Assembly: GCA_017549185.1 (NCBI GenBank)
Contig: JAFYVJ010000065.1
Coordinates: forward strand, 1 to 37,171
DNA length: 37,171 bases
Reading direction: 5' to 3'
Source of the DNA: Roseburia sp.
GTDB taxonomy: Bacteria > Bacillota > Clostridia > Lachnospirales > Lachnospiraceae
Under the pieces are notes generated by a model. It was not told the DNA's origin. It was given only the letters and a program-made list of their open reading frames with translations, and did no database searches. Positions within the stretch are counted from its first letter, which is position 1; every line of letters begins with the position of its first letter. Positions 23,747 to 30,742 of this stretch are shown here, in pieces. A program made the position numbers and the translations under genes.

Positions 23747-23771
23747 TATCATGTTTGATGAAAATTTTCAC
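23743..23771 (-). promoter_or_regulatory. Promoter of the XRE-hsdM-hsdS operon
   Basis: On the minus strand there is a GTGAAA -35 (23766-23771), a 17-base spacer and TATAAT (23743-23748), with TG one base before the -10. It overlaps the right arm of the operator palindrome. Confidence 0.6.
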
Positions 23772-23802
23772 TATCATTTTTAGCATAGATCTAAACACTT
23801 CA

Positions 23803-23826
23803 AGGCCGCAACTTTCATTGCGACCT
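23803..23826 (-). terminator. Stem-loop after the EF-hand gene, weak terminator
   Basis: Bases 23803-23811 pair with 23818-23826 (9 bp with one G-U on the RNA, 6-base loop), starting 14 bases after the EF-hand gene stop. No T-tract follows on the minus strand, so termination would be weak and some reading into the hsd promoter region is possible. Confidence 0.5.
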
Positions 23827-23840
23827 CTCTACATCGTTCA

Positions 23841-24098
23841 TTAAAAATCATAATCATCCGGGTCTAACCCAGCATCTTCTAATACTTCTCTCCGTTCATT
23901 CTCATCCATAAATGACAGTTCATCATAATCTAAGCCCGCCATTTCAAGTTCATCCAACAATTCGTCTTCATCCTCCGATGAATCTTCGGATTCGTTCATC
24001 ATTTCATTAAACGCCATAAAATCCATAGTTCTCTCAAATGCATCCAACTCTCCATCGTGGTTCACATCAAATAATCCACCGAAAAATCCTTTGTCCAT
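23841..24098 (-). CDS. Small acidic EF-hand protein
   Basis: This is an 85-residue very acidic protein. Residues 11-22 (DVNHDGELDAFE) are a complete canonical EF-hand calcium loop: D at positions 1 and 5, N at 3, G at 6, E at 12. The rest is Asp/Glu-rich helix (ESEDSSEDEDELLDELEMAGL). The ATG at 24098 follows GGAGGTG at six bases; the frame is open to 24143 but has no site there. Only one EF-hand is present, so calcium binding might be weak or need a dimer. No signal peptide is seen. Similar short EF-hand proteins occur in Lachnospiraceae without known role. Confidence 0.78.
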   Translation of the reverse strand: MDKGFFGGLFDVNHDGELDAFERTMDFMAFNEMMNESEDSSEDEDELLDELEMAGLDYDELSFMDENERREVLEDAGLDPDDYDF

Positions 24099-24409
24099 AA
24101 TCACACCTCCGACATTCATTGTAATATATATATCAACAGCCATTCGCTGTAATATTAGAAAGGAAGCACAGCTGATTTATACATATTTCATCCTCCTACC
24201 GTGCTTGGTAGCTGATTTACAGCTGCAGATGCCTACTATTCAGAAGGAAATCATTTCATTCAACACCTGCTATTATGACAAACAAAAACAATCAAAACAC
24301 TCTATGAAAGGGTACTGTTTTCCTGTACATCCAAATTTTCTCACACAACCTGTCCAATAAACTTCCCTCAAGCAACAAATCTTCCCCCGTTTTCCTCTTT
24401 TTTCACTTT

Positions 24410-25387
24410 TTACTCATCATTTTTATGTTTTTTCGATTCCACCCGCTCACATAATGTAATTATCTCTTCACGCTTTATGATTAAAGTTTTCCACTCTTCC
24501 GGAATACTGCCATATCCATAATGCAATGCCGCTAGCCCACCAGCAATTGCCCCTATAGTATCTGTATCCCCACCAAGGTTTACTGCCTTAAGAAGTCCAT
24601 CTTTAAAACTTTCTGTTGTAATCAAAGACCAGACAGCAGCTTCCAAGCTATCTACTACATACCCCGTACTTTTTATTTTGTTCTCCGGAACTTTGGCAAA
24701 TTCATCTAAATGAAACAATCTGCCGTAATGTGACATCTGCACAAGATTAGCAACATCATGATGATAAAACCTTATTGCATCATCCACCCCTTTTTGCAAT
24801 TCGGAAATAAGTTCCCCATCTTCATCCAATATTGCTTTAACCATAAAATAATAAAATCCACACGCCATTTTCGAACGAAGATGCGCATGCGTTAACGCTG
24901 ATACTTCATGAATAAGTACAAGACCTTCATCTTCTGTAATAGTCCCATTTTTTACATTTTCATATACATATAAGCATACTGGCATAATTCTCATCAGCGA
25001 TCCGTTCCCGTTGGAATACTCCCCTGTGCAACCACATTCTTTATAGCTATATGGATTGCCATATCTACAAATTGCTTCCTCACAAGTTGATCCTATATCA
25101 AAAGCAAACCCATGTGGTGTATATGCTCCATTTTCATACCAGTCTACAAATCTTTTCATGATATCATCACTATCAATCTTTCCTAACGCTTGTATACTAT
25201 CCAATGCCGCAAGCGTCAAACTGCTATCATCCGACCAAATCCCTGGTGGCATATTATAAGTTCCATAGCCTTCCATTCCTGCAACAGGAGTCTTCTTTAC
25301 TTCATTACGCTCCATAAACTGAACGGGCATTCCCAATGCATCTCCAATAACCACACCCATAATTCCATCTATCCAAATATTCTTCAT
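24410..25387 (-). CDS. ADP-ribosylglycohydrolase family protein (DraG-like)
   Basis: This is a 325-residue protein of the ADP-ribosylglycohydrolase fold, which removes ADP-ribose from proteins or small molecules using two magnesium ions. Metal-site motifs are visible: GDALGMPVQ near residue 15, IWSDDSSLTLAALDSI near 50, GNGSLMRIMPVCLY near 128, and NLGGDTDTIGAIAGGLA near 265. The ATG at 25387 is six bases after AGGTG; a GTG two codons earlier is an alternative. It lies 8 bp after the VWA gene, so the two are co-translated. With the macro-domain protein nearby it suggests a local ADP-ribose removal or signalling unit. Confidence 0.92.
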   Translation of the reverse strand: MKNIWIDGIMGVVIGDALGMPVQFMERNEVKKTPVAGMEGYGTYNMPPGIWSDDSSLTLAALDSIQALGKIDSDDIMKRFVDWYENGAYTPHGFAFDIGSTCEEAICRYGNPYSYKECGCTGEYSNGNGSLMRIMPVCLYVYENVKNGTITEDEGLVLIHEVSALTHAHLRSKMACGFYYFMVKAILDEDGELISELQKGVDDAIRFYHHDVANLVQMSHYGRLFHLDEFAKVPENKIKSTGYVVDSLEAAVWSLITTESFKDGLLKAVNLGGDTDTIGAIAGGLAALHYGYGSIPEEWKTLIIKREEIITLCERVESKKHKNDE

Positions 25388-25395
25388 ATGCACAC

Positions 25396-26058
25396 CTATT
25401 TCTTTCTTCTGCTATAATCTTCACGGATTTCTTCGTCCCAACCTTCTAATGCCACTTCAACGCAACAAGCATCACATTCTCTTACCACACTAACCGCTTT
25501 ACTTAGTGCCTTATAATTAACTTCTGTTCCTTCCCTATCACTATGATAATTAACTGCTCTGTTTGCCTTAATCCCAAAACGGCTTGCCTCTGCTACTGCA
25601 TCAATATTTGCTCCAAGAAACAAAAATTCCCATCCAAACTTTTCTTTCTGACGTTCTACCATATGCTTTACTTTCTCATAAGAATAATGCTTGCTGGAAT
25701 TCTCCTGACCATCCGTTGTAATAATAAATAACGTTTTTTCCGGTCTATCTTCTTCTCTGGCATATCTATGTACATTTCCAATATGATGTATTGCACCACC
25801 AATAGCATCAAGTAATGCGGTGCAACCTCTAACATAATACTCTTTATCTGTCATAGGCAAAATTTTCTCCAATGGAACTCTGTCGTGCAATACTTCACAC
25901 GCATCATCAAATAATACCGTTGAGATATATGCCTCTCCCTCTTCTTTCTTCTGTTTCTCAATTAGCGAATTATAACCACCAATTGTATCTGCCTCCAAGC
26001 CACTCATTGAACCACTTCTGTCTAAAATAAATATAATTTCTGTTAATCCTTTTCTCAT
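25396..26058 (-). CDS. VWA-domain protein (TerY-like)
   Basis: This is a 220-residue protein that is essentially one von Willebrand A domain. The metal-ion-dependent adhesion site is intact: D13-R-S15-G-S17 in FILDRSGSMSG, TALLDAIGG and FIITTDGQENSS. No signal peptide or membrane helix is seen, so it is cytoplasmic. Intracellular VWA proteins of this sort occur with Ter stress systems and ADP-ribose enzymes. The ATG at 26058 has GAGG six bases upstream, partly within a leader hairpin. It is followed by the ADP-ribosylglycohydrolase gene after 8 bp. The partner protein is unknown. Confidence 0.88.
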   Translation of the reverse strand: MRKGLTEIIFILDRSGSMSGLEADTIGGYNSLIEKQKKEEGEAYISTVLFDDACEVLHDRVPLEKILPMTDKEYYVRGCTALLDAIGGAIHHIGNVHRYAREEDRPEKTLFIITTDGQENSSKHYSYEKVKHMVERQKEKFGWEFLFLGANIDAVAEASRFGIKANRAVNYHSDREGTEVNYKALSKAVSVVRECDACCVEVALEGWDEEIREDYSRRKK

Positions 26059-26065
26059 AGTTTTC

Positions 26066-26107
26066 CTCGCTTTCCCTTGGAAAGTGCGAGCTTTCTGCGA
26101 GCAGAAA
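26066..26107 (-). promoter_or_regulatory. Two consecutive leader hairpins before the VWA gene
   Basis: 26066-26075 pairs with 26079-26090 (10 bp, two-base bulge), and 26092-26097 with 26102-26107 (6 bp). The first stem reaches into the GCGAGG ribosome binding site. They could damp translation of the VWA gene or respond to a trans factor. Confidence 0.45.
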
Positions 26108-26167
26108 ACTTATTACCTTCCAAAAATTTATCGTTTTCTTGTTTCGTGAGGTAACTATATCATAAGC

Positions 26168-26203
26168 CAAAAAAAAATCAGGTCGCCGTGAAAGCGACCT
26201 GAT
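26168..26203 (-). terminator. Terminator of the macro-domain gene
   Basis: ATCAGGTCGC (26177-26186) pairs with 26194-26203 over a 7-base loop. On the minus strand the stem is followed by nine T. It directly follows the macro-domain stop codon and separates it from the VWA gene. Confidence 0.92.
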
Positions 26204-26206
26204 AAA

Positions 26207-27340
26207 TTACTCAATGAAACATGGCAAACCGTGTTCTTCTAATGCAATATCAATTTCAATCATATCATGCACGTTATTCTCTATGAAGAACGAGAAAATA
26301 ATATCTCTTTTGTCACATGGCGATAATGCATAACCCGCCCTACTAAGCAAATCCTTTGTTTCGTCTATATTAAGTTTTACACCAACACACAAACGCATCG
26401 CTGTCGCTTTATCCGGATGATAATTAGGGTTTACTTTTATCTTTGAAAACAGCTGCTTTGTAATAATTGCTCTTTTGTACACTTCTGCAGGTGTTAACCC
26501 CTTTACCTCTATTAAATACAAGAGATACTGTTGAAATGTATCTGACATATGCTTCATGCGTTCTTTTAATGCTGATTCATTTTCTTCATAAAAATCCTTA
26601 TATGAATCAACATCCATATCTTTCACACTAATTGACTTAGATGAAGCTGAGCATACGGTTTCCATACTCATACAGCATTCATCTATTTCCACAGGAACTT
26701 TTAACGCCTTTTCTACTCGCTCACGCTCCTGCTTGTACGCATCATATCCCTGTGCTCCCTTGACCACTGAACCAAAGTATCTGTTGCCATACTCTTCTTC
26801 CCTTTTTTCACACACATAATTATGGTCAATATATGCTTCCAGATTAGGATATAAATTCAATCCCAATTTAGTTGATTCCGTATCAAATACCACCAAATAG
26901 ACCAGCATATCATGCGACATTAAAAATGCATTAATCTCATCTAATGCGATTCGCATCCCCTCTTCTTTCGGATAACCGAAACATCCCGTAGAAATCAAAG
27001 GAAAAGCTATTGTTTCACACTTATTCTCGTACGCCAATTGCAGGCTTTTGCTGTAACATTCACGAAGTAACTGCTCCTCCCCAAATGTTCCATCTATATA
27101 ACAAGGACTTACCGCATGAATAATATATTTCGCAGGAAGTTTGAATCCCGGTGTAATTGCCACCTCTCCTTCCTTCATCCAGCCTATCTTTTTTCTTTCC
27201 GCAAGAAGTTCTTTCACACCTGCTGCATGATAAACTGCTCTATCCACACCATCCGAATACTGAGGTGCTTCATTAGCCGTATTAACAATTGCATCCACAT
27301 GCATTTTTGTTATGTCGTTTCTAACTATTTTAAATGGCAT
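26207..27340 (-). CDS. Macro-domain protein with C-terminal helical/HTH-like domain
   Basis: This is a 377-residue protein. Residues 1-160 are a macro domain, which binds ADP-ribose: DAIVNTANEAP near residue 17-26, the IIHAVSPCYIDG strand, and PLISTGCFGYPKEEG near 115. After a charged linker the last 110 residues are helical (YLLYLIEVKGLTPAEVYKRAIITKQLFSKIKVN, then ATAMRLCVGVKLNIDETKDLLSRAGYAL). They resemble a helix-turn-helix or sensor module. This fusion is known in Lachnospiraceae but has no assigned role. The ATG at 27340 has AAGGAGA eight bases upstream. It lies 24 bp after the alpha-CTD-like gene. It could remove ADP-ribose marks or act as an ADP-ribose-responsive regulator. Confidence 0.88.
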   Translation of the reverse strand: MPFKIVRNDITKMHVDAIVNTANEAPQYSDGVDRAVYHAAGVKELLAERKKIGWMKEGEVAITPGFKLPAKYIIHAVSPCYIDGTFGEEQLLRECYSKSLQLAYENKCETIAFPLISTGCFGYPKEEGMRIALDEINAFLMSHDMLVYLVVFDTESTKLGLNLYPNLEAYIDHNYVCEKREEEYGNRYFGSVVKGAQGYDAYKQERERVEKALKVPVEIDECCMSMETVCSASSKSISVKDMDVDSYKDFYEENESALKERMKHMSDTFQQYLLYLIEVKGLTPAEVYKRAIITKQLFSKIKVNPNYHPDKATAMRLCVGVKLNIDETKDLLSRAGYALSPCDKRDIIFSFFIENNVHDMIEIDIALEEHGLPCFIE

Positions 27341-27364
27341 GATACTTTCTCCTTGTCACATCTA

Positions 27365-27736
27365 TCAATTTAGTTCAAGAACTTTATTTATGTACTTTAT
27401 TTTCTGTGGTGTATCAAATTGACTATACTGGTAGCAAAACAATTGCTCCATTATCTCATCAATACTCTTTGCCCCACAATTTCTAATTCTCTTTAAATCT
27501 TCGCTACTTTCGATTGCCTCTACAAGTTCCCCAATGGTTTTATATCCGGCTCTGTGCAGGCAATTGCTTGAACGAACCGATAATTCCAATGCTTCCAGCT
27601 CTGTAGATTTTAGTTTTTCATTAATATAGATTGGATATCGAAGCTTACCGCCACGTCTTCTCTTTATTTCTGAAAAATTTGCAGTTGGAACTAATGTTAA
27701 TATCTCATCAAATACCTTTTGGCACTTTTCACTCAT
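27365..27736 (-). CDS. Free-standing RNA polymerase alpha C-terminal-domain-like protein
   Basis: This is a 123-residue protein. Residues about 50-115 match the alpha-CTD fold: STELEALELSVRSSNCLHRAG, YKTIGELVEAIESSEDLKRIRNCGAKSIDEI. This is a tandem helix-hairpin-helix fold, which in RpoA binds UP elements and activators. There is no alpha N-terminal domain. The N-terminal 45 residues contain a basic stretch (EIKRRRGGKLRYP). The ATG at 27736 has AAAGGAGA six bases upstream; the frame is open to 27862 but overlaps the Lrp gene. It follows lrp by 70 bp and precedes the macro gene by 24 bp. It may act as a DNA-binding or polymerase-binding adaptor. Confidence 0.82.
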   Translation of the reverse strand: MSEKCQKVFDEILTLVPTANFSEIKRRRGGKLRYPIYINEKLKSTELEALELSVRSSNCLHRAGYKTIGELVEAIESSEDLKRIRNCGAKSIDEIMEQLFCYQYSQFDTPQKIKYINKVLELN

Positions 27737-27806
27737 AGAAATCTCCTTTCGTTTCGAGGCTTCTACTTCAAGTACCTTATCTTTACATTTAAAAATATTA
27801 ATATTA

Positions 27807-28304
27807 CTACTTACTTTCCAAATGTTCAGATTCTTTATATCGTACATACTCGACGCCTCCATCTACATCCATGTACGTCTCCATTATAACATGACACTCC
27901 ATACGTCTAATTCCTTCCGTATGGTTATACAGATAACGCACATGTGAACCTAATGTTTCATTATTTGGAGCATAGCCTCTGCAATGGAAACGGCAATTTC
28001 CTGTGGTACTGTACACCTGACGAATATATGGGTCACCACATAGCACTTCGAGAATATACTGAACCGACTCAGATGTAGCCTCCACATCAAGCATAAAATG
28101 TACACCTGTTGGCATATGGTTATCATTAATTACCGTCTGATATCCTCGAATGATCCCCTTCTTTTCCATAGCATCCATTCTGTTTTTCACTGCTACTCTT
28201 GATAGACCAACCATAGTTCCAATGTCGGAATAACTAAGCCTTGCATTATCTTTTATTGCATCTAAAATCTTATTATCTAATGCGTCTAAACCTTCTATAT
28301 TCAT
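27807..28304 (-). CDS. Lrp/AsnC family transcriptional regulator
   Basis: This is a 165-residue regulator with an N-terminal winged helix (LDNKILDAIKDNARLSYSDIGTMVGLSRVAVKNRMDAMEKKGIIRGY) and a C-terminal RAM/AsnC-like ligand domain (GDPYIRQVYSTTGNCRFHCRGYA). Members form dimers to octamers and respond to amino acids. The ATG at 28304 has AGGAGG six bases upstream and a good promoter at 28355-28383. The ligand is unknown. The C-terminus has a short acidic extension (KESEHLESK). Confidence 0.9.
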   Translation of the reverse strand: MNIEGLDALDNKILDAIKDNARLSYSDIGTMVGLSRVAVKNRMDAMEKKGIIRGYQTVINDNHMPTGVHFMLDVEATSESVQYILEVLCGDPYIRQVYSTTGNCRFHCRGYAPNNETLGSHVRYLYNHTEGIRRMECHVIMETYMDVDGGVEYVRYKESEHLESK

Positions 28305-28354
28305 GTTGGTCCTCCTATTGCTCCTAAAATTTACAGCGTCGACTCTGTGGATTT

Positions 28355-28383
28355 ATCATATCAAAATAGTTTTCAAATAACAA
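28355..28383 (-). promoter_or_regulatory. Promoter of the lrp-type gene
   Basis: On the minus strand there is a TTGTTA -35 (28378-28383), a 17-base spacer and a TATGAT -10 (28355-28360), with TG one base before the -10. The predicted leader is about 45 bases. Confidence 0.65.
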
Positions 28384-28455
28384 CACCCTCGCTTTCCTTT
28401 CGCAAGTCAGCTTTTTCGTTCTGTAATAATCTTACTCATTTTTGTACATAATGCC

Positions 28456-28480
28456 TATTTGTATTTTCTAAATACAAATA
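28456..28480. repeat. AT-rich perfect inverted repeat upstream of the lrp promoter
   Basis: TATTTGTATT (28456-28465) is the exact reverse complement of 28471-28480, with a 5-base spacer. It lies about 75 bases upstream of the lrp -35, and it could be a regulator site. Base composition makes chance formation plausible. Confidence 0.45.
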
Positions 28481-28494
28481 CAGTCTCTAATAAC

Positions 28495-28527
28495 AAAAAA
28501 TGCCCACGGATAAAAATTCCGTGGGCA
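28495..28527 (-). terminator. Terminator of rlmD
   Basis: TGCCCACGGA (28501-28510) pairs with 28518-28527 over a 7-base loop. On the minus strand the stem is followed by six T. It lies 50 bases after the rlmD stop. Confidence 0.92.
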
Positions 28528-28576
28528 AACCGTGGACAAATATTTATTTTTCACTTTAGCCACTGCTTATAACACC

Positions 28577-30055
28577 TTATTTTGCAAGAGTAAGCTTACA
28601 AATTGTTTCTGTATGAACGGTATTTGGGAACATGTCCACACAACAAACCTTCTCCACTCTATATCCTCTCGCCTGCAACACTTCCAAATCTCTCGCAAGA
28701 CTCGTCGGCTTACAAGAAATATACACCATCTGTGGCACACCATAACGAATAATTTTCTCCAATGCCTTTGGATGGATGCCATCACGAGGTGGGTCGAGTA
28801 CGATATATTCCGGCTTCTCCTCAATATCATCAATTACTTTCAATACATCGCCTGCAATAAATTCACAGTTATGTAAATCATTTAACTCTGCATTGATTTT
28901 TGCTGCTTCTACTGCTTCTTCAATGATTTCCACACCGATAACCTTCTTTGCAACCGGCGATAACATCTGTGCAATCGTTCCCGTACCAGAGTAAAGGTCA
29001 AAAACTACCTTGCCATTCTCTGCCACGTCTTCACCACTCAAAGCATCTCCGATGAAGCTTCTTGCTGTCTCATAAAGTACCTCTGCTCCCAATGAATTGG
29101 TCTGGAAGAATGAGAATGGTGTAATCTTAAAACGTAATCCTAATAACTCCTCAAAGAAATAATCCTGACCATATAACACATCTGTGCCATCATTTGCCAC
29201 TACATCTGCCAGACTGTCATTTTTTGTATGGAGAATACCGGTCATCTTACCCACATATTCTTTCGCTAATAAAGCATCTTTCCAAGCCTCTAACAAAGCC
29301 GTTTCCTTTGCCTGTAAATCTCCACACACTGTACCAACAGCACCATTTTCCTCATCATTCTCACCGGTTACACCCATATGTTCCAACTGTGTACTAGTAA
29401 TCAAATCAACTAGAATCTCGCCCGTCTTTACAGCCTTACGCACAAGTAAATGCCTCAAATATCCTTCATGACGCAATTTATGATAGAACGCACTTTTACG
29501 TCCTTCAAAAAATTCCAATGTCGTCATCAAAACTGTTCTAAAATCTTCGTCTACAATCTGACATTCCGGAACCGGAACAATATCATAGAAACTGCCGCGT
29601 TTATGCATACCAAGTGCTAATGGTCCGTCCTTATAAGCATCGCCAAAAGAAAACTCCATTTTATTACGATAAGCCTTCTGCATAGGACTAGCCTTAATAC
29701 CTAAAAATTCATAGCCCTCACTAATCGGTGCAATCACATCATCAATCAGCTTCTTTACCTGTTCTGCCTTCATTTTAAGCTGTTCTTCATAAGGCAATGT
29801 CTGATATGTACAGCCACCACATTCGCTAAAATGCACACATCCCGGCTCGTCTAATTCTAGTGGTGATTTCTCTAATACCTCCAACAAACGCCCTTCGCAT
29901 TTTCCTTTACGAATTTTATTGATAGATGCAGAAACTTTCTGTCCCTGCACACCATTTTTCACGATAACCTGTTTTCCGTCTTCTGTAATAACAATACCCT
30001 TATTCGGAAAATCAACGCGTTCTATCATTCCTTCTATAATCTGTCCTTTTTTCAT
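28577..30055 (-). CDS. rlmD: 23S rRNA (uracil-C5) methyltransferase, RlmD/RumA family
   Basis: This is a 492-residue methyltransferase. An N-terminal TRAM domain (about 1-60) precedes the Fe-S cysteines (C73, C79, C82 in GCVHFSECGGC, and one near 163 in VPECQI). The SAM region is VFDLYSGTGTIAQML, with IVLDPPRDGIHPKAL and the catalytic cysteine in MVYISCKPTSLARDL. It methylates C5 of a uracil in 23S rRNA; paralogs in Firmicutes (RlmCD) do both 747 and 1939, so the exact site is not certain. The ATG at 30055 has AAAGGA upstream. It stands alone with its own terminator at 28495-28527. Confidence 0.93.
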   Translation of the reverse strand: MKKGQIIEGMIERVDFPNKGIVITEDGKQVIVKNGVQGQKVSASINKIRKGKCEGRLLEVLEKSPLELDEPGCVHFSECGGCTYQTLPYEEQLKMKAEQVKKLIDDVIAPISEGYEFLGIKASPMQKAYRNKMEFSFGDAYKDGPLALGMHKRGSFYDIVPVPECQIVDEDFRTVLMTTLEFFEGRKSAFYHKLRHEGYLRHLLVRKAVKTGEILVDLITSTQLEHMGVTGENDEENGAVGTVCGDLQAKETALLEAWKDALLAKEYVGKMTGILHTKNDSLADVVANDGTDVLYGQDYFFEELLGLRFKITPFSFFQTNSLGAEVLYETARSFIGDALSGEDVAENGKVVFDLYSGTGTIAQMLSPVAKKVIGVEIIEEAVEAAKINAELNDLHNCEFIAGDVLKVIDDIEEKPEYIVLDPPRDGIHPKALEKIIRYGVPQMVYISCKPTSLARDLEVLQARGYRVEKVCCVDMFPNTVHTETICKLTLAK

Positions 30056-30173
30056 ATATATCCTTTCTCTTGTTCAAAACAAGAAACCCGTAAATCACAC
30101 ATCCTTGTGAAAAATTTAACTTCACTGGTATTTCCTCATATGATTTAACAAAAGTGTACTTTCGCACACTCTC

Positions 30174-30247
30174 GCGACCTCATTTACTGATATAGCACAG
30201 CTTTTGTTCCGCGCGCGTAGCTGCGCATCGTTTGCACGTAGTGCTTT
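30174..30247. repeat. Dispersed intergenic repeat, copy 2
   Basis: It is identical over 74 bases to 1-74. On the right it continues into a palindrome (30246-30276) and then the terminator at 30275-30299. On the left it continues toward rlmD with no matching sequence available for comparison, because copy 1 is cut by the window edge. It lies in the 256-bp gap between rlmD and the acidic membrane protein gene. Confidence 0.85.
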
Positions 30248-30276
30248 AAAATCATAGGAATTTCCTACGATTTTAA
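30246..30276. repeat. Palindrome attached to repeat copy 2
   Basis: Bases 30246-30260 pair with 30262-30276 (15 positions, one A-C mismatch). The inner core TAGGAA/TTCCTA is shared with the palindrome after copy 1, but the outer arms differ. Confidence 0.7.
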
Positions 30277-30299
30277 AAAGGGCTGCGCTCTCGCAGCCC
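30275..30299 (-). terminator. Terminator of the acidic membrane protein gene
   Basis: GGGCTGCG (30280-30287) pairs perfectly with 30292-30299 over a CTCT loop. On the minus strand the GC-rich stem is followed by five T (complement of 30275-30279). It starts 13 bases after the stop. Confidence 0.92.
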
Positions 30300-30311
30300 C
30301 CATTATTATTC

Positions 30312-30638
30312 TTATTCTTCTGTAATCTCATCCTCATCCGGCTCAAGTTCTACAACTTCTTCATCCTCGAAAAAATCATCTTCGAATTCATCTTCAAACT
30401 CATCTTCGAAATCGTCATAATAATCAGGTGTAAAATAACGGTATACCGCATACGCAATAGCTGCTATCGCAACAATAACCCCGATAATTGCAAATACCCA
30501 TACGAGCTTACATGGTTCTTTCTTTTCTTCTTTTTTCTTTAATAATTCATTTAACTTTGTCATACTCATCAACTCTTCTTTCACATTTTCTAACTCTACA
30601 GCTTTTAATAATTCCATAAGCTCTTCTACTTTCGCCAT
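30312..30638 (-). CDS. Small single-pass membrane protein with acidic tail
   Basis: This is a 108-residue protein. The N-terminus is a charged helix (VEELMELLKAVELENVKEELMSM), then KKKEEKKEP and one membrane segment (LVWVFAIIGVIVAIAAIAYAVYRYF, about residues 46-70). It ends in a strongly acidic tail of repeated DEFEDEFEDDFFEDEE. The positive residues before the helix suggest the N-terminus is cytoplasmic and the tail outside. No family function is known to me. The ATG at 30638 has AAGGAG eight bases upstream; a TGATATAAT at 30688-30695 on the minus strand could be its promoter. It is separated from pcrA by 104 bp. Confidence 0.75.
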   Translation of the reverse strand: MAKVEELMELLKAVELENVKEELMSMTKLNELLKKKEEKKEPCKLVWVFAIIGVIVAIAAIAYAVYRYFTPDYYDDFEDEFEDEFEDDFFEDEEVVELEPDEDEITEE

Positions 30639-30742
30639 GATACCACTCCTTATTGCATGAATTTATGACACTTTGACTCATACATTAATTATATCATATC
30701 TTTCCCGTTTATCCTATAAAAAATTTATAAAAAACAAATTTT

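Noticed and set aside
24091-24360. 89-codon plus-strand ORF beside the EF-hand gene
   Set aside because: No ribosome binding site or promoter, low-complexity composition, overlaps the start of the EF-hand gene. The 310-bp gap up to the ADP-ribosylglycohydrolase stop shows nothing else convincing.
30122-30346. 74-codon minus-strand ORF between rlmD and the acidic membrane protein gene
   Set aside because: It runs through the terminator stem and the 74-bp dispersed repeat, has no ribosome binding site, and starts inside the upstream gene. The open frame is a by-product of the repeat.
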